DNA from: Rhyacophila brunnea
Lineage: Eukaryota > Arthropoda > Insecta > Trichoptera > Rhyacophilidae
Length of the DNA stretch: 64,000 nt
NCBI GenBank assembly: GCA_022495005.1
Contig: JAGYXB010001071.1
Span: 372,001-436,000, forward strand
Reading direction: 5' to 3'
The notes below the pieces were generated by a model. The model did no database searches. It was not told where the DNA came from and saw only the letters and a program-made list of their open reading frames with translations. A program made the translations under genes and the position numbers. This document shows positions 23,517-35,953 of this stretch, piece by piece (the stretch's first letter is position 1; each line of letters begins with the position of its first letter).

Positions 23517-24809
23517 GAAAATTATTTCTTTTAACAGACAGTTAATAACTGCAACATACACTAATTATTTTTGACATAAATTATTTTAAAGCGTGGATTC
23601 TTTGGCATTAATCATATTAACATTTGAATATGATTAATGCACAGTTAGCTAACTGTAACATTTTTACGCTATTAAAAATGAGTTAATTTAACATTTTTAT
23701 CATTATAATGGCATCTAGTTAGACAGCAAATAACCATCTTATTAACCAACAATAATTGCTAACATTTTATGAGCTGTCGTTTTCATTAAATACAAAAAGC
23801 TATTTTTTAACGAATATAAATAAGTTATAAGTACCTCCTTAATAATATTAATGAAATTGCATATAAACTATTCTTCTATTGTATTATAAATTTACAAAAA
23901 AAAATACAATATTTGTCTATACCTACAGGATGAATAAATTATAACGTTTTATTTAAAATTAGTGGGGAGTGAAGAGCATATTAATGATTATTCAGATAGT
24001 CATTACCCATTAGTAACAATTACACTTAATTTATTTTAGGATAGAAATATTTTTTATTATATATTTTAAATGATTTAATAAGATCACCTAGATTTTCTTT
24101 TAAATGCATATTTCTTACATGCGTATGTATTTCAATATTTTAAATAAAAATACGTGAAAAACGTACCTATTTTAAGAATAAACGGTAAAACATTAATTAT
24201 GGTCGTATAAATACGACAGTTATTTTTATAATATGATATAAAAGATAAAAATCCATTTAGTCCTAATAATGATATTACGGCCGAAATAGCTATCAACTAA
24301 AAGAAAATCTGTAAGTATATATTTATTTATTTTACTATTGTACAATGGATGTACTTCTAGGTAAATAATATCTCAATTGTTTATTAAAACAATATAATGA
24401 ATAAATTTTTCCGAAGCGACCGTTTTAACATATTTTTGTAATTAAAATAATGCTTATAAATCGTCGATAGGTAATAGAAAATTTTAGCATTCATTTTTCA
24501 AAGCACGTTTCTTTTGTCACTTCACATATTATAACTTTTCATTAAAACTTTGAAATATTTTATACAAAAACACCATGTATTAAAATTAAAATACTAGACT
24601 AGATTGTATTATTCGAATTTTCACAATAGCACCAAATTTGATCATGATTAAATCAATTTAGACACTCTTCAAGATTTCCTTACACAATAACATAATTTAC
24701 GAAAGATTTTCATTAATTAATATGAAACAGTTTCCGTTTACTTTACTATTATAAAAAATCATCAGAAATCGTGAGTTTTAGATTTTATTTCAAATTGAAA
24801 ATTGTATTT
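23517..24809. other. AT-rich stretch, nothing recognised
   Basis: No supportable feature. Confidence 0.5.
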
Positions 24810-25320
24810 GTCTATTCGTCTACGATTACGATTTTAACACACATAACATATGGCTCGAATTTCCATATATTTCCGTCAATCACGTGCACTTTAACACACA
24901 ACAGATATATCCGCGATTTATAAGAAAACTCTTTTTTGTAATGAGTATATTTTACAATTTTCACCGTAGAGCGCCAGGCGGCCGAACACAGCAATTTCCC
25001 ACAACCGAATGAAACAAAAAGTGTTTCTCTGCCGTACAAAATGGTGAGCGAAAAAAATTGCCGTACGTTTTGAACGAAGAGGCATCACGTCAACGGAATT
25101 CAATTAAGCTAACCGATAGAATATTATTAATAAACCATATTGAGAATATTTTATTTTGTAGCGACTTCCGTAAAGGTGTACCCAAGTTAGGAATAATATA
25201 ATATTTTTCAATTTAATTTTCACGCCAAAAGCAGCGGCGGTTTTCTTTGACGCAAATGACGCGATCGATTCGTCAGAATATTTAAAAAAAGGGGCCCCGT
25301 CACAGTTCAAACCAATCATA
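24810..25320 (-). other. Less AT-rich segment with overlapping minus-strand frames, unidentified
   Basis: Three minus-strand frames (24812-25039, 24918-25103, 25104-25319) lie in sequence richer in G and C than its surroundings. None starts with a convincing ATG context or shows a motif I recognise; two overlap in different frames, which argues against both being genes. Could be an old repeat not otherwise copied in this window, or a host exon. Confidence 0.25.
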
Positions 25321-25742
25321 CAAATATTAAATTATAACAAAACTTAAAAAATATGCGTATTTTTAACAAACTTAGTATAAAATATTTAAAGCTAATAATT
25401 ATTGTTATAGTAAAATTATTTTATTAAAGTATTCGCTGCTGGCTAGATAATGATTTTTTAATTACTACCTTTAAAATGCACGTTAATTACGTTGATCGGC
25501 CGCCTGGTCATTACGCGCCAGGTGCGTCTTCAGCGTCCAAAGTATTAACACAATGCTTACGGGCCCTTTTAATTAATTTTGTAATTAACGTGTTAATTTG
25601 CATTTGAAAAGTAATTAGCAAAAACACAATTTTGTGCTTCCCGTAAGCTATGGGTTAAGACTTGTTTGATAGATATAGACAGAGGGTAGGCACCATTGAA
25701 GCACACGATTTTTCGATAGTTCAATTGATCCAACGACACGTC
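25321..25742. other. Spacer
   Basis: A short inverted pair GCTTACGGG (about 25557) / CCCGTAAGC (about 25641) is present. Nothing else recognised. Confidence 0.4.
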
Positions 25743-26109
25743 GTTACATGTTAACTGTACGTATTACATTTCGCCATTCGCCGTGAGCTTTTTTTATCGG
25801 AAAGAGATGACCGTATACTATACGGTCATCTCTATTTTCATAGCCAATTTTGGCAAAATTCATGAATTCAATAATGAAAATCTAACCGAACTTAACAAAT
25901 AATTCAGTATATCGGCTATTTTCAAAATTTGATAACCACTGGCGTCTTGTAAATTGAAAAAAAACCGTGTTTTATTAAGACATAAATTTTATATCAGTAC
26001 TATACGACCCAAAGAGGTTGGACGGTCTTTAATATACGACCATATATTTCCGATACAAAATTTCACGGTGTAGTGTGATACGGCGAACCGCATACGTACA
26101 AATTTCCGG
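25743..26109 (+). mobile_element. MITE-B copy, uninterrupted, with a perfect 31-nt palindrome
   Basis: This copy defines the family: GTTACATGTTAACTGTACGTA at the left and GCATACGTACAAATTTCCGG at the right, with CAGTATATCGGCTATTTTC in the centre. Positions 25803-25833 form a perfect palindrome (15-bp arms around one C, arm AGAGATGACCGTATA). It retains the empty AT site that is occupied in the copy at 14.7 kb. Non-coding. Confidence 0.65.
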
Positions 26110-26329
26110 AAATGACGCCATGTACGTAAGCGCTTGTCATGTCAGCCTTACAGCTACTAATTCATAAATTCTATTATAGCTTTTCAATTTATAATATTTT
26201 GGCTTATACGCAGTATATATGGCCTCCACAGAGTCGGCGTTATAATATTATCAGACGAGTAATGATTGTTAGACACTCATCCACACATTGGATCCCGATT
26301 CTTAATCAAATGCACATTGAAATAATTAC

Positions 26330-27115
26330 AAGATAAAAAGAACTTTTTGTATATAACATTTTTAAATTTTCTGTTGAATCCAATGACAATATTAATGGAC
26401 GACGCACTCAGTACAGTAGCTAGCAAGTAAATTCGCCCACAGTGACATTCGCACGTGCATAGGTAGACGTCACGCAATATCCATTATGCGATATCACGCA
26501 TCGGGAATTTATAGCAATATCACCTTTATTGTAACGGCGTTAGAACAGTGTCTCTAGTATCAATGTTCGTTTGAGCGAACCTGTTCGAACCGAACCATTT
26601 GGCAGACCCGACAAAAAGTTTCGGGAATTTATAGCAATATCACCTTTATTGTAATGGCGTTAGAACAGATTATGCCATTCGGCAGACCCGACAAAAAAAG
26701 TGAGTGTCATTTTTCTTTCCAGATGCTTCGTCCATATGTTGAATCATATAAACTTGATTTGACTAGCTAGCTTAAACGATCAAAAAAATTTGTACTTTAT
26801 AGAAATAATACTGAAATGTCATTTTGACATTTCATATTGATTTCCATAGTAACGCACGTATATATTAATAATTTAGTTGCAACCAATAATGGTGTCAAAA
26901 TAACTTTTCATACAAAACAGAATTAACTGAAAATTAATTCAATTCTACTTAAATATGGCTAAAAGTATTAAAAAATGCATTGGCATCGTGTTCTGATATA
27001 TTATTAAAGTCTAGTCTAGTCGGGAATTTAGTTAAAAATCGATTGCAAGATTTGTACCGGACAAAGAACCACCGGACAAATAAGAATACGAGCTAAGAAA
27101 AACGTTGTAAAATAC
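26330..27115 (-). repeat. Repeat family C, copy 2 (minus), split by a nested element
   Basis: The reverse complement matches the copies at 16.5 and 47.4 kb, including the GAAATGTCAAAATGACATTTC hairpin (here 26815-26835) and the TACCGGACAAAGAACCACC block. Interrupted by 346 bp at 26391-26736. Confidence 0.65.
26391..26736. mobile_element. hAT-like MITE nested in family C
   Basis: Flanked by TGTTGAATC at 26382-26390 and 26737-26745, a sequence present once in the uninterrupted copy at 16.95 kb (ATTCAACA on the other strand). The content is the reverse complement of the element at 59521-59855. It includes two direct repeats of ~47 bp (TTTATAGCAATATCACC, starting near 26502 and 26621). The left tip CAATGACA is kept; about 11 bp seem to be missing from the right tip. 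Confidence 0.7.
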
Positions 27116-28850
27116 CCTTTGATTCCAAACCCGCACCCTCAGTGTCGTAGACGGAAGATTTAATGACTATACCACCGAGAAATGAATGGCATTACTACTC
27201 TAAAATTAATGATTGAAAATATTGTGGCGAAGTTATATTAAATTCAACGTTCACCGTGAATAACCCAGGTTAAAAAATAATTTTAAAAAAAATCGGAGAA
27301 ATCAATATTTTCGTTATTTTTAATCTGTTTATCGAAATCGCACGTCAACAAAATCTTAAAAATAAAAACTACACATTATTTTACTATCGCTTTAAAAAGT
27401 GGGGCAACCATCATAATAAAAGCGTGTTTTAGTTTTGGGTCATTTTCAAAGAATATGCAGGCCGTTTCACTACGGTGATTGCATTTTATTCAAGTGCGTT
27501 TTAATAGCGTTACCAAGTGCAATGCAGTACCGACAAATGAGGCTGTGCATAATTGTATGATGCATGTTGCGTTTATGTTTTAATATACACAACGTCTAGG
27601 TACGAGTATCATTGTTACAATACAAGAATCGTATTATCTCACTGTGGTAATTTAATATCATTGTACCGTTGAAGATGATATTCTACCAAATGCATGCTAT
27701 ATTAATTATTTAATTAATCTATCACATATATTGAACCAGATATTTCAAATAGTTTGATAGTGATAAAACATATAAATTCCAATTAATAGCCTAAGATTTT
27801 ATATACCAATGAACTTCTTTCAATATCTCATAAGTTTTAAAATAATGCTGTTAAATTTTAATGATTATGTCGCCGTCATGAATCAGGACTGTGGTATCTC
27901 AAAAAACTAGTTTTAAATTTAAATTATTTTATTCTGGAATGAAACACAAAAATACAGTTTTATTTTTAATAATATTATGAATATGTACTGGAATACAAAG
28001 TCTTTCCATTAAAAATTGACAGTAAACACCATTAAAATGACTAATAATTTAGATTTTACTCATAATTAATATGACAATGCATAAGATGTTCGATATTCTT
28101 TACCATCCAAAAAATGCTGGAATAACGAGAAACGAATCAGTGTTTTATTACAAATTAAACTGTGACATATTATTTTAGTTTTCAATTGCCGACTTTTCAT
28201 CAACATGACACCCTCCAAAAATTAAGATAATTTTCTTTTTATTACACAAATTACAGACCTCTGTTGCAAAATTTTATCTTAAAACAAGGAACAGCTGTAT
28301 TAAAAATAAAATTGTTTACTCGTAGATCAAATTTTATTATTTTTAACTTGCTACTTCTACACAAGTTTTCGTGATACTTTGTTTTTATTTTAACAAATTT
28401 ACTTCTCGCAAATACATTATTTTATGGCTTGGCTTAGTGAGGCTAAAATATTTGGATTCAATTATAATATGAACACTGTATTTTTTCACATACTACAGTC
28501 TAGTTTTATGAAATATCATTTTTTAAGTTTTACGCTATTCGAGTTATGATATGTCACGTGTAAAATCTTCATTATTTTTTCTCATTTTTAATATATTTAC
28601 AGTTCATTGCACGCTATTAATTGTAGTCTAAGTTTTTGGATATTTTTTTCTGCATATTTCGCACATATATGCGATTACAAAAAATACGACTCTCTTTTAG
28701 GCACATAGGTAAATTGGGAAGTCACTTATGTAGACATTATTATTTTGGGCGATTTAGTAAAGCAAAAGGCTAAAATGACAATGGACAGGTCTCTACCTCA
28801 AAGGAAATATCATAGCCGGACAAATCTAGTCATCTAGTGGTACCAAAGAG
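27116..28850. other. AT-rich stretch, nothing recognised
   Basis: No supportable gene or repeat. The 15-bp target sequence of the next element starts at 28836. Confidence 0.5.
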
Positions 28851-29213
28851 TCCAGTTTTGGAAACCATCAATTTGAAATTGTCAACCGGTTCACATACCT
28901 GGGTTCCAATATTACAAAAGAGAACGAGGAATTGGAAGAAATAAAAGCCCGTATAACCGCTGGAAATAAATCGTACTTCTCATTGCTGCCCATATTCAAA
29001 TCCAGAAATGTCCACAGAAAAACTAAGACCCGGCTCTATAAAACAGTGGGAAAGCCACACACACGATGGGGTGACAACATTACAAAAGATGCCAACCAGC
29101 TGCTAAAAATCATGAACTGGAAAAGACCTGCGGATGACCGTTGCGGCTGGAGGACGGCGGTGGAGGAGGCCAGGGCTCGACTTAAGTTGTAGCGCCATCG
29201 AAGAAGAAGAAGA
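28851..29213 (+). pseudogene. RTE-like LINE insertion with 15-bp target duplication, internally deleted
   Basis: Flanked by exact 15-bp repeats AGTGGTACCAAAGAG (28836-28850 and 29214-29228). The open frame from 28851 to the stop at 29192 begins in the late RT region (VNRFTYLGSNIT, then EIKARITAGNKSYFSLLP) and continues to KTRLYKTV. It then jumps directly to GKPHTRWGDNI and a terminal RCGWRTAVEEARARLKL, so the connecting segment present in intact RTE proteins is deleted without breaking the frame. A (GAA)n tail ends the element. Endonuclease and catalytic RT motifs are absent. Confidence 0.8.
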
Positions 29214-29228
29214 AGTGGTACCAAAGAG

Positions 29229-31094
29229 ATAGATAACGTCAGAATGATAGACCTACATACCACTAGATTGAGTTCAAACGAGTCATGCATTCTGTGGAAT
29301 TATGTAGCAATGAAACATACAGGGCCAAGAAGAATGAAATCTACTTGGAGAGGCCTTTTTCTAGCAATGTATTAAACAATGATATTTACATTAGAGAGAT
29401 CATGACAACGCAAAAATTGGTTGCTAATATTATAAACATTAGTCGTATAGATATAAGTTAATTTCGTCGTAATTGTGTATAATAATAATTGTAGTTAAAT
29501 TGCTAAATCATATTGGAGGAACACCCGGCAACTATATATATAATATATTCAAATATGTGTGTTTCCGAGGTATATATTTCCTAATTATGTGTATATACAA
29601 AAGTTTTTAATATAATATCACATCTTAAAATACAGACACCAAAAATATTGCATTTTTTAAATCACCTCTTCCGTGATATTTACTACTTTTACATGTATAT
29701 TGTATTTATGTAATAATATTCACAATGTCAAGTTACCATTGTCACACAGCTGCATGCATGATTATTATTATCTCATGACAGCCCGGGTACCGTTTGTAAA
29801 AATCGTGAGGTCACACTAAATTGCTTTAATACCAGGTAATACGATTACTAATGATCCTAATGCTAATGTGACCTTAATTAATATTATGAAATCTTGTTTT
29901 CTTTTATGATATTATGAATATTGTGAAATAAAACTTGACAATTGTATTGTATAACGTGTGGGAAAAAAACAAATTGATAATTGTATACCTAGTTCAGACT
30001 CCAGACATCTGCCCGTGAACAAATCATACAAATGCCTATTATCATCTGTTCCAACACAGATGTCCGTATATAATTAGATATTTGAAACAAATGCATCTGC
30101 AAACATTATAAAATTAAACGTAGTTTAGACAGAACATCATACCACAAGGTGACGAGATCAAAAAACCTTCTAAACATTGCCACACTTACATGCTTGATAA
30201 TATTTTTAAATGTTTTCCATCCGCAGTGGAATACAAAATAAATTCATCAAAATTTTCATGAAATTTTTTAATTTTTTTCTTACAAATTCCCTGAAACCAG
30301 AATCTGACTAAATACCATCCGCATGATGTTTATGATAAATTTACGAGATACTAGCATCATATCATGGTCCCTACAAGGGGTGGGCCTAGGCTTATGGGTG
30401 CGAACCGGCTTGGCAAGTCAGCCAGCTAAGTGATGAACAGAAGACAAAAGTGAATAAAATATTGAATTTTGTTTTGTCCATCTGACTATTATTTATTAGG
30501 CACATTGCATTATCCTAGTGTATGATAATTTAGGTCAATTTATTTTATCCTTAATCCTGTAGAGCAGCGTTTCCGTATTAAATGTTGTCGTGGAATAAAA
30601 ATTATAAGGTTTTCTCTTAATTGAATGTTACTAGGGCCTAGGCCCTAGGGAATCGTCAGCTACTCTTAAATTCTGATAAAAGTATTTTTATATACTACTA
30701 ATTTATTCCACGACAAGTAAAAGGTCGTCTGCGGTGTTATTTCATTTCAATTGTTAAATGTATGGCGGTAAACAACTCATTGCTTGTGTCAGCAGTTTGA
30801 TCCATTCACATAGTAACAAATTATATGACTGCAATAATAAACAAATAATAAATTCTCAGCTACTCCTGTATCCATTGACGCAAACGCCATTTATTCGCTG
30901 ACTCGATCAAATCATTATTTACTAAATTATACTGTTTAGATAGTATTTTGATCGTATGAGAATAATTCATCTAAATTTCACTCGAATATAAATTCACGGG
31001 CTGTTAGAATCTCATTCCCCGTATAGTCCCGCACAACATCTCATTGTACCGAGATGCGGACTTCGGACCCGTATCATAAGTATTGTAGCATAAC
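29229..31094. other. AT-rich stretch; one short hairpin
   Basis: TTGTCGTGGAATAAA near 30587 is the exact inverse of TTTATTCCACGACAA near 30703, giving a 15-bp stem across ~100 bp. Otherwise nothing recognised. The LTR element's 5' target site (ATAAC, 31090-31094) ends this stretch. Confidence 0.45.
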
Positions 31095-31797
31095 TGTCGG
31101 GACTAGCATGGAAACTCACCATTACATATAAATTATCATAATATATTTAAGTATCTAATAATATTTGTTACTATGTAAACTAGTTGATAAGAAAAGCGTG
31201 TTGGCATGATTCATAATCTGACTGACTGCACACACTGGCAGGTCAGTCAACTTTCGCAGCAATTTGCAAGACATCAAATTTCATCATAAACACATTTGCT
31301 TTCTTGATAAATTATAATTATTCACAATAATTATTGAGCAACATTGTAACAAGTGTGCGTTAGCAGCATTTCCGCGGCCTTATAAGGTAATCAGGAAATG
31401 TGCCAACTTATCAGATTTGCTCGTACTTAGTAAACTCACAGTAAACAAGTGACATGTGGTCACCGGTCAACGCCCTGACCTCAGATAACCTTTCTTTGTT
31501 ATAATTTCTATAAAAGCTCAAAGCGGGGCGAATCTGATAACATACGTCGTCAAATCTTTGAAACACATAGTCGAATCTCTGCTCGTCGCTTCGGTTCAAC
31601 TTTTCTCATAGCAACACGCCTTTATAATTTAACCTTATCAATTTAACTGTAATTCTAAATATATTGTCTGTAAGATTGTTTCTAGTATCATTGAGAGTGA
31701 TAAATCTCAATTTACGAACTGCAATAGGCTGCAAGACATTTGAGTCTCTCCTGATCAATTTATCTACTGGCTCATCATCCTCACACCTCCTCGCAAT
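31095..31797 (+). repeat. 5' LTR
   Basis: Begins TGTCGGGACTAGC and ends CCTCCTCGCAAT (703 bp). A TATA box (TATAAAAG) is at 31509-31516. Compared with the 3' LTR, the first ~580 bp differ at about four positions; after 31674 the two differ heavily until the last ~20 bp. The AATAAA present in the 3' LTR reads GATAAA at the matching place here. Confidence 0.9.
31509..31516 (+). promoter_or_regulatory. LTR TATA box
   Basis: TATAAAAG in a G/C-containing context; the same octamer is at 36960-36967 in the 3' LTR. Presumed Pol II promoter for the genomic transcript. Confidence 0.55.
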
Positions 31798-31799
31798 AG

Positions 31800-31809
31800 T
31801 GGTGACCCC
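31800..31809 (+). promoter_or_regulatory. Primer binding site, tRNA-Trp type
   Basis: TGGTGACCCC starts two bases after the LTR end. It is complementary to the 3' end of insect tRNA-Trp including CCA; the match stops after 10 bases (TCAAAAG follows). CsRn1-clade elements characteristically use tRNA-Trp. Confidence 0.7.
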
Positions 31810-32000
31810 TCAAAAGTAAATCAATCAATTCAGCTGATCAATTTTTACAGACTTTACTTGCATATTTAATTTTTTATAAATTTACACTGCGTTTGCTTTG
31901 AGAAAGTTAACTGAATCGTCGATCTCGTTTTTCCCGCGAAGTTTTTCAACATCCGTTTTCCCGCGTATTTCTTTTCAATTAAAATCACTTGCTTTTCAAG

Positions 32001-32870
32001 ATGTCCTATGGACAATATTCCACCGGGGGTGGCAACACTGCCGGAGAAAACACCACAGCACCGGCCCAGCAAGCAGCAGCACAGATCAGCCGCGTGGCGG
32101 TGAGGATTCCACCATTCTGCCCGGAGGACCCTGAAATGTGGTTCTGCATGGCAGAAAGGAGCTCCGAGGCATCTGAGATCAAGACCGACGCAACCAAATT
32201 CGGATACATCCTGGGAGCACTGGAGCCACGCTACGCCGCGGAAGTACGAGACATCATCCTCAATCCACCAGAGGAAGGAGCATACCAGCTTTTAAGGACG
32301 GAGATGACACGAAGACTGAGCTCCACCCAAGAACAAAAGACGAGGCGACTCCTGGAACACGAAGAAATTGGCGACAGGAAACCATCACAATTCCTGCGTC
32401 ACTTGCGAACCCTCGCAGGCACAGCCATGTCAGACGAAATCCTGCGCACTCTGTGGATGGGCCGCCTACCAAACACCATGCAAGTGGTCCTGGCCACACA
32501 GAAGGACGCCGATTTGAACAAAGTTGCCGACCTAGCAGACGCCATGTCTGCTGCATCATCATCGAAAGCCACCATCGCTGAAACAGCCATGGAGAACATG
32601 TTCGACAGCCGGATCAAGCAGCTGGTCGTCACGTTACGCCAGGAAATCTCAGCACTCCGCGAAGAACTCTCCAAGGATTTTAACCAGGATTCCCGCCCAG
32701 CTAGCAGGCAGTCACGTCAGCCCAGCAGAAATCGAAGCGCATCCCGAACCAGAGAACGAAGCCAATCACGCCACGGCATGTGCTGGTACCATCACAGATT
32801 CGGCCAGCAGGCGAAGAAGTGCGTCACACCGTGCACTTTCGCCGAGGGAAACGCCCAGGGCGCTCGTTAA
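32001..32870 (+). CDS. Gag polyprotein (289 aa)
   Basis: Encodes the capsid/nucleocapsid protein that packages element RNA into virus-like particles. I chose the ATG at 32001; the frame extends 12 bases upstream but without ATG. Residues ~30-180 are the capsid-like region ([12 protein letters not shown] near the start, LRTLAG and LPNTMQVVL later). Residues ~205-225 could form a short helix, followed by a Ser/Arg/Gln-rich basic tract (~232-258). A CHCC knuckle closes the protein: C261, H264, C274, C278, spacing C-x2-H-x9-C-x3-C, instead of the usual CCHC. The end overlaps pol, and codons GGA-AAC at 32847-32852 form a slippery site. Confidence 0.88.
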   Translation: MSYGQYSTGGGNTAGENTTAPAQQAAAQISRVAVRIPPFCPEDPEMWFCMAERSSEASEIKTDATKFGYILGALEPRYAAEVRDIILNPPEEGAYQLLRTEMTRRLSSTQEQKTRRLLEHEEIGDRKPSQFLRHLRTLAGTAMSDEILRTLWMGRLPNTMQVVLATQKDADLNKVADLADAMSAASSSKATIAETAMENMFDSRIKQLVVTLRQEISALREELSKDFNQDSRPASRQSRQPSRNRSASRTRERSQSRHGMCWYHHRFGQQAKKCVTPCTFAEGNAQGAR

Positions 32871-35800
32871 ATGCGGCAAGCGATTTCAGCCCTACTTCAA
32901 GCCGTCTTTTCGTTACCGACCTCGCTACGCAAATTCAATTCTTAATCGACACCGGCGCAGATCTTTGCGTTTTCCCACGCACGAAAGTGCAGGGGCGCCG
33001 AACAAAAGCACAATACGACCTTTCGGCCGCAAATGGAACGGTAATTTCAACATATGGCAGCATCACGATGACCCTGAACTTAGGACTACGGCGAGATTTC
33101 ACATGGAATTTCGTCGTGGCGGATGTAACAAAACCCATCATTGGCGTCGATTTTTTAATTCATTTTGGATTACTCGTCGACGTCAAAAACCGCAAGCTAT
33201 TGGATCAAACGACTCATCTTACGACTTCTGGACGCTACAGCACATCGGAGATCACATCGATCAAGACTGTCGCAGGCAAATCCACATTTCATGGATTACT
33301 GCAGCAGTTTCCCGACCTTACTCGCCCGGATGGAGCAGGAAGAGAAGTCATCCACAATACTCAACATCACATCCGTACCACTGCAGGACCATCAGTCGCC
33401 ATACGACCCAGACGCCTAGCCCCTGACAAGCTGCGAATCGCCAAGAAGGAATTTGACACCATGACTAAACTCGGAATAGCACGTCCATCCGAAAGCTCAT
33501 GGGCCTCACCGCTTCACCTGGTTCCCAAGAACGAGGATCAGTGGAGACCATGCGGAGATTATCGCGGATTAAACGCACGAACCATACCAGACAGGTATCC
33601 CGTGCGGAACATCCAGGACTTCGCGCAATCACTGCGCGACAGGAAGATTTTCTCCACAATTGACCTGGTGAGAGCCTACAATCAGATCCCTGTTGCCAAA
33701 GAAGACATCCCCAAGACAGCGATCACAACCCCTTTCGGACTGTTCGAATTTCCATATATGTCGTACGGTTTGAGGAATGCAGCCCAGACATTCCAGCGCT
33801 TCATCGACGAGGTGCTGCAAGGCCTGGACTTCTGCTATGCCTACATCGACGACATATTAGTCGCGTCAACTTCTGAGCAAGAACACCTGCAACACCTGGA
33901 AGTACTATTCAAACGCCTTCAAGAATACGGCCTGGTAGTGAACTCTTCAAAGTGCCACTTCGGAGTAGAGGAAGTCAAATTCCTCGGCTACTTAGTTTCC
34001 AGCACGGGAACCCGGCCACTTCCAGACAGAGTTAGCGCAATACGTGACTACGCCCGACCCGAAACTCAAAAAGGCTTACGGCGGTTCTTAGGAATATTGA
34101 ATTTCTACAGAAGATTCATTCCTAAGGCCGCAGAGATGCAAGCTCCGCTAAACACACTCCTACAAGGAAAAACGTCGAAGAAAGAGCCTCTAAACTGGAC
34201 ACCAGAAGCAATCAAGGCCTTCGACATAAGCAAAGAGAGCCTAGCACAAGCAACACTGCTGCATCATCCCAAGAGTGAAGGAACACACTTGGCAATCATC
34301 AGCGACGCATCTGACACTTCCGTCGGCGCGGCACTGCAACAAAGAATCGACGACCAATGGGAACCGCTGGCATTTTTCTCAAAGAAGCTAAGCCCAGCGG
34401 AGCAAAAGTATGGTGCTTACGACCGTGAATTGCTGGCTATTTACCTAGCCGTGAAACACTTCAGACACATGATTGAAGCTCACACGTTCACGATTTTCAC
34501 CGACCATAAACCCATTACGTTCGCATTCCAACAGAAATCCGACAAATGTTCGCCGAGACAATTCCGCCATTTAGATTTTATCGGCCAATTCACAACGGAT
34601 ATTCGCCACGTCGCCGGAAAAGACAATGTTGTCGCTGACGCCTTGTCAAGAATCGAAGAAATTGACAACCCACTGGACTATACATCCCTAGCAGCCGATC
34701 AAGAAAACGACGAAGAGTTACATACGTACCTACGTGAAGGAACAGCACTGCAGTTAAAACGCGTGCAAATTCCGGACTCAAGCGTAAACGTATATTGTGA
34801 CTTATCGACACCGCTAGCTAGACCATTCGTCACCAAACAACACCGCCAGGCAGCGTTCAACCACATTCATCGTCTTGCCCACCCAGGGATTAATGCGACG
34901 GTCAAACTTGTCACACAAAGATACGTGTGGCCGTCCATTAAAAAAGACTGCAGAACCTGGGCCCGCAATTGTGTACAGTGCCAGAAAAACAAAATCACCC
35001 GTCACGTCTCAGCACCGCTCGGAAAATTCGCACCTTCAGGCCGGTTTGAACATGTCCATATTGACATCGTCATTCTCCCCATGTCTGAAGGATGTAGATA
35101 CTGCCTTACCTGCGTCGACCGATTCACGCGTTGGCCAGAGGCATTCCCGATAATAAATCAAGAGGCAGAAACAATCGCTCGTACGTTTTACAACGGATGG
35201 ATCACAAGATTTGGCACACCCTTGAGAATCACTACAGACCAAGGGAAACAATTCGAATCGAACCTGTTCAGGCAATTAAACCGTCTGACTGGTACGAAAA
35301 GAATTCACACAACAGCGTATCATCCCGCAGCAAACGGGATGGTCGAACGCCTGCATCGACAGCTCAAAGCCGCAATCAAATGCCATGAAAACAATAAATG
35401 GACGGAAACACTCCCAACCGTGTTAATGGGTATTCGAGCAGCCTGGAAAGAAGACCTGAAAACAACAGCAGCCGACCTGGTTTACGGTGAACCTTTACGA
35501 CTACCAGGAGAATTTCTGTGCAAGCAGGTCGACTCAGACGAAGATCCTAGTAACTTTGTCACGAGACTAAAAAGGCACTTCCAACAGCTACAACCTGTGA
35601 AAATTCAACAACACGGCGAAAAGCGTGTATTTATTTTCAAGGACCTCAGCAAATCAACACACGTGTTTGTACGTGATGACACAGTTAAGACTCCACTTCA
35701 ATCCCCGTTCAATGGACCATATGAAGTCATAACACGCAACACACGTACTTATGTCATTTGCAAACATGGAAAAAATATCACGGTTTCAATCGATCGTTTA

Positions 35801-35953
35801 AAACCGGCATATTTATTTAACGAGAATAACTTGCATACGCAAACAACGCCGACAAAGGGAACTGACCTCGGACAAACACAATATGTAACCCGAACAGGCC
35901 GTCGTGTCCGTTTCCCGGAGAGACTAGGTCAACAAAATGCAAAGGAACAATAA
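32780..35953 (+). CDS. Pol polyprotein: protease, RT, RNase H, integrase
   Basis: The -1 frame relative to gag, overlapping it by 91 bases; it has no ATG near its start, so expression by frameshift is expected. Numbering from 32780: protease DTGAD at 57-61; RT about 240-415 with YIDD at 355-358 (the usual YVDD with Ile); RNase H with D509 (SDASD) and the TDHKPI motif near 575. The integrase zinc finger is H697, H701, C731, C734, and its catalytic triad D762-D820-E856 has the classic 35-residue second gap. A GPY module (GPY at 979-981) follows. No chromodomain. All catalytic residues I can check are present and no stop interrupts the frame. Confidence 0.92.
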   Translation: MLVPSQIRPAGEEVRHTVHFRRGKRPGRSLNAASDFSPTSSRLFVTDLATQIQFLIDTGADLCVFPRTKVQGRRTKAQYDLSAANGTVISTYGSITMTLNLGLRRDFTWNFVVADVTKPIIGVDFLIHFGLLVDVKNRKLLDQTTHLTTSGRYSTSEITSIKTVAGKSTFHGLLQQFPDLTRPDGAGREVIHNTQHHIRTTAGPSVAIRPRRLAPDKLRIAKKEFDTMTKLGIARPSESSWASPLHLVPKNEDQWRPCGDYRGLNARTIPDRYPVRNIQDFAQSLRDRKIFSTIDLVRAYNQIPVAKEDIPKTAITTPFGLFEFPYMSYGLRNAAQTFQRFIDEVLQGLDFCYAYIDDILVASTSEQEHLQHLEVLFKRLQEYGLVVNSSKCHFGVEEVKFLGYLVSSTGTRPLPDRVSAIRDYARPETQKGLRRFLGILNFYRRFIPKAAEMQAPLNTLLQGKTSKKEPLNWTPEAIKAFDISKESLAQATLLHHPKSEGTHLAIISDASDTSVGAALQQRIDDQWEPLAFFSKKLSPAEQKYGAYDRELLAIYLAVKHFRHMIEAHTFTIFTDHKPITFAFQQKSDKCSPRQFRHLDFIGQFTTDIRHVAGKDNVVADALSRIEEIDNPLDYTSLAADQENDEELHTYLREGTALQLKRVQIPDSSVNVYCDLSTPLARPFVTKQHRQAAFNHIHRLAHPGINATVKLVTQRYVWPSIKKDCRTWARNCVQCQKNKITRHVSAPLGKFAPSGRFEHVHIDIVILPMSEGCRYCLTCVDRFTRWPEAFPIINQEAETIARTFYNGWITRFGTPLRITTDQGKQFESNLFRQLNRLTGTKRIHTTAYHPAANGMVERLHRQLKAAIKCHENNKWTETLPTVLMGIRAAWKEDLKTTAADLVYGEPLRLPGEFLCKQVDSDEDPSNFVTRLKRHFQQLQPVKIQQHGEKRVFIFKDLSKSTHVFVRDDTVKTPLQSPFNGPYEVITRNTRTYVICKHGKNITVSIDRLKPAYLFNENNLHTQTTPTKGTDLGQTQYVTRTGRRVRFPERLGQQNAKEQ
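32846..32852 (+). promoter_or_regulatory. Predicted -1 ribosomal frameshift site G-GGA-AAC
   Basis: GGGAAAC fits the X-XXY-YYZ rule and is in the correct register relative to gag (codons GGA at 32847 and AAC at 32850). Slipping back one base enters the pol frame 19 bases before the gag stop. Only a weak stem is visible downstream (CGCT at 32861 with AGCG at 32878). Confidence 0.75.
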
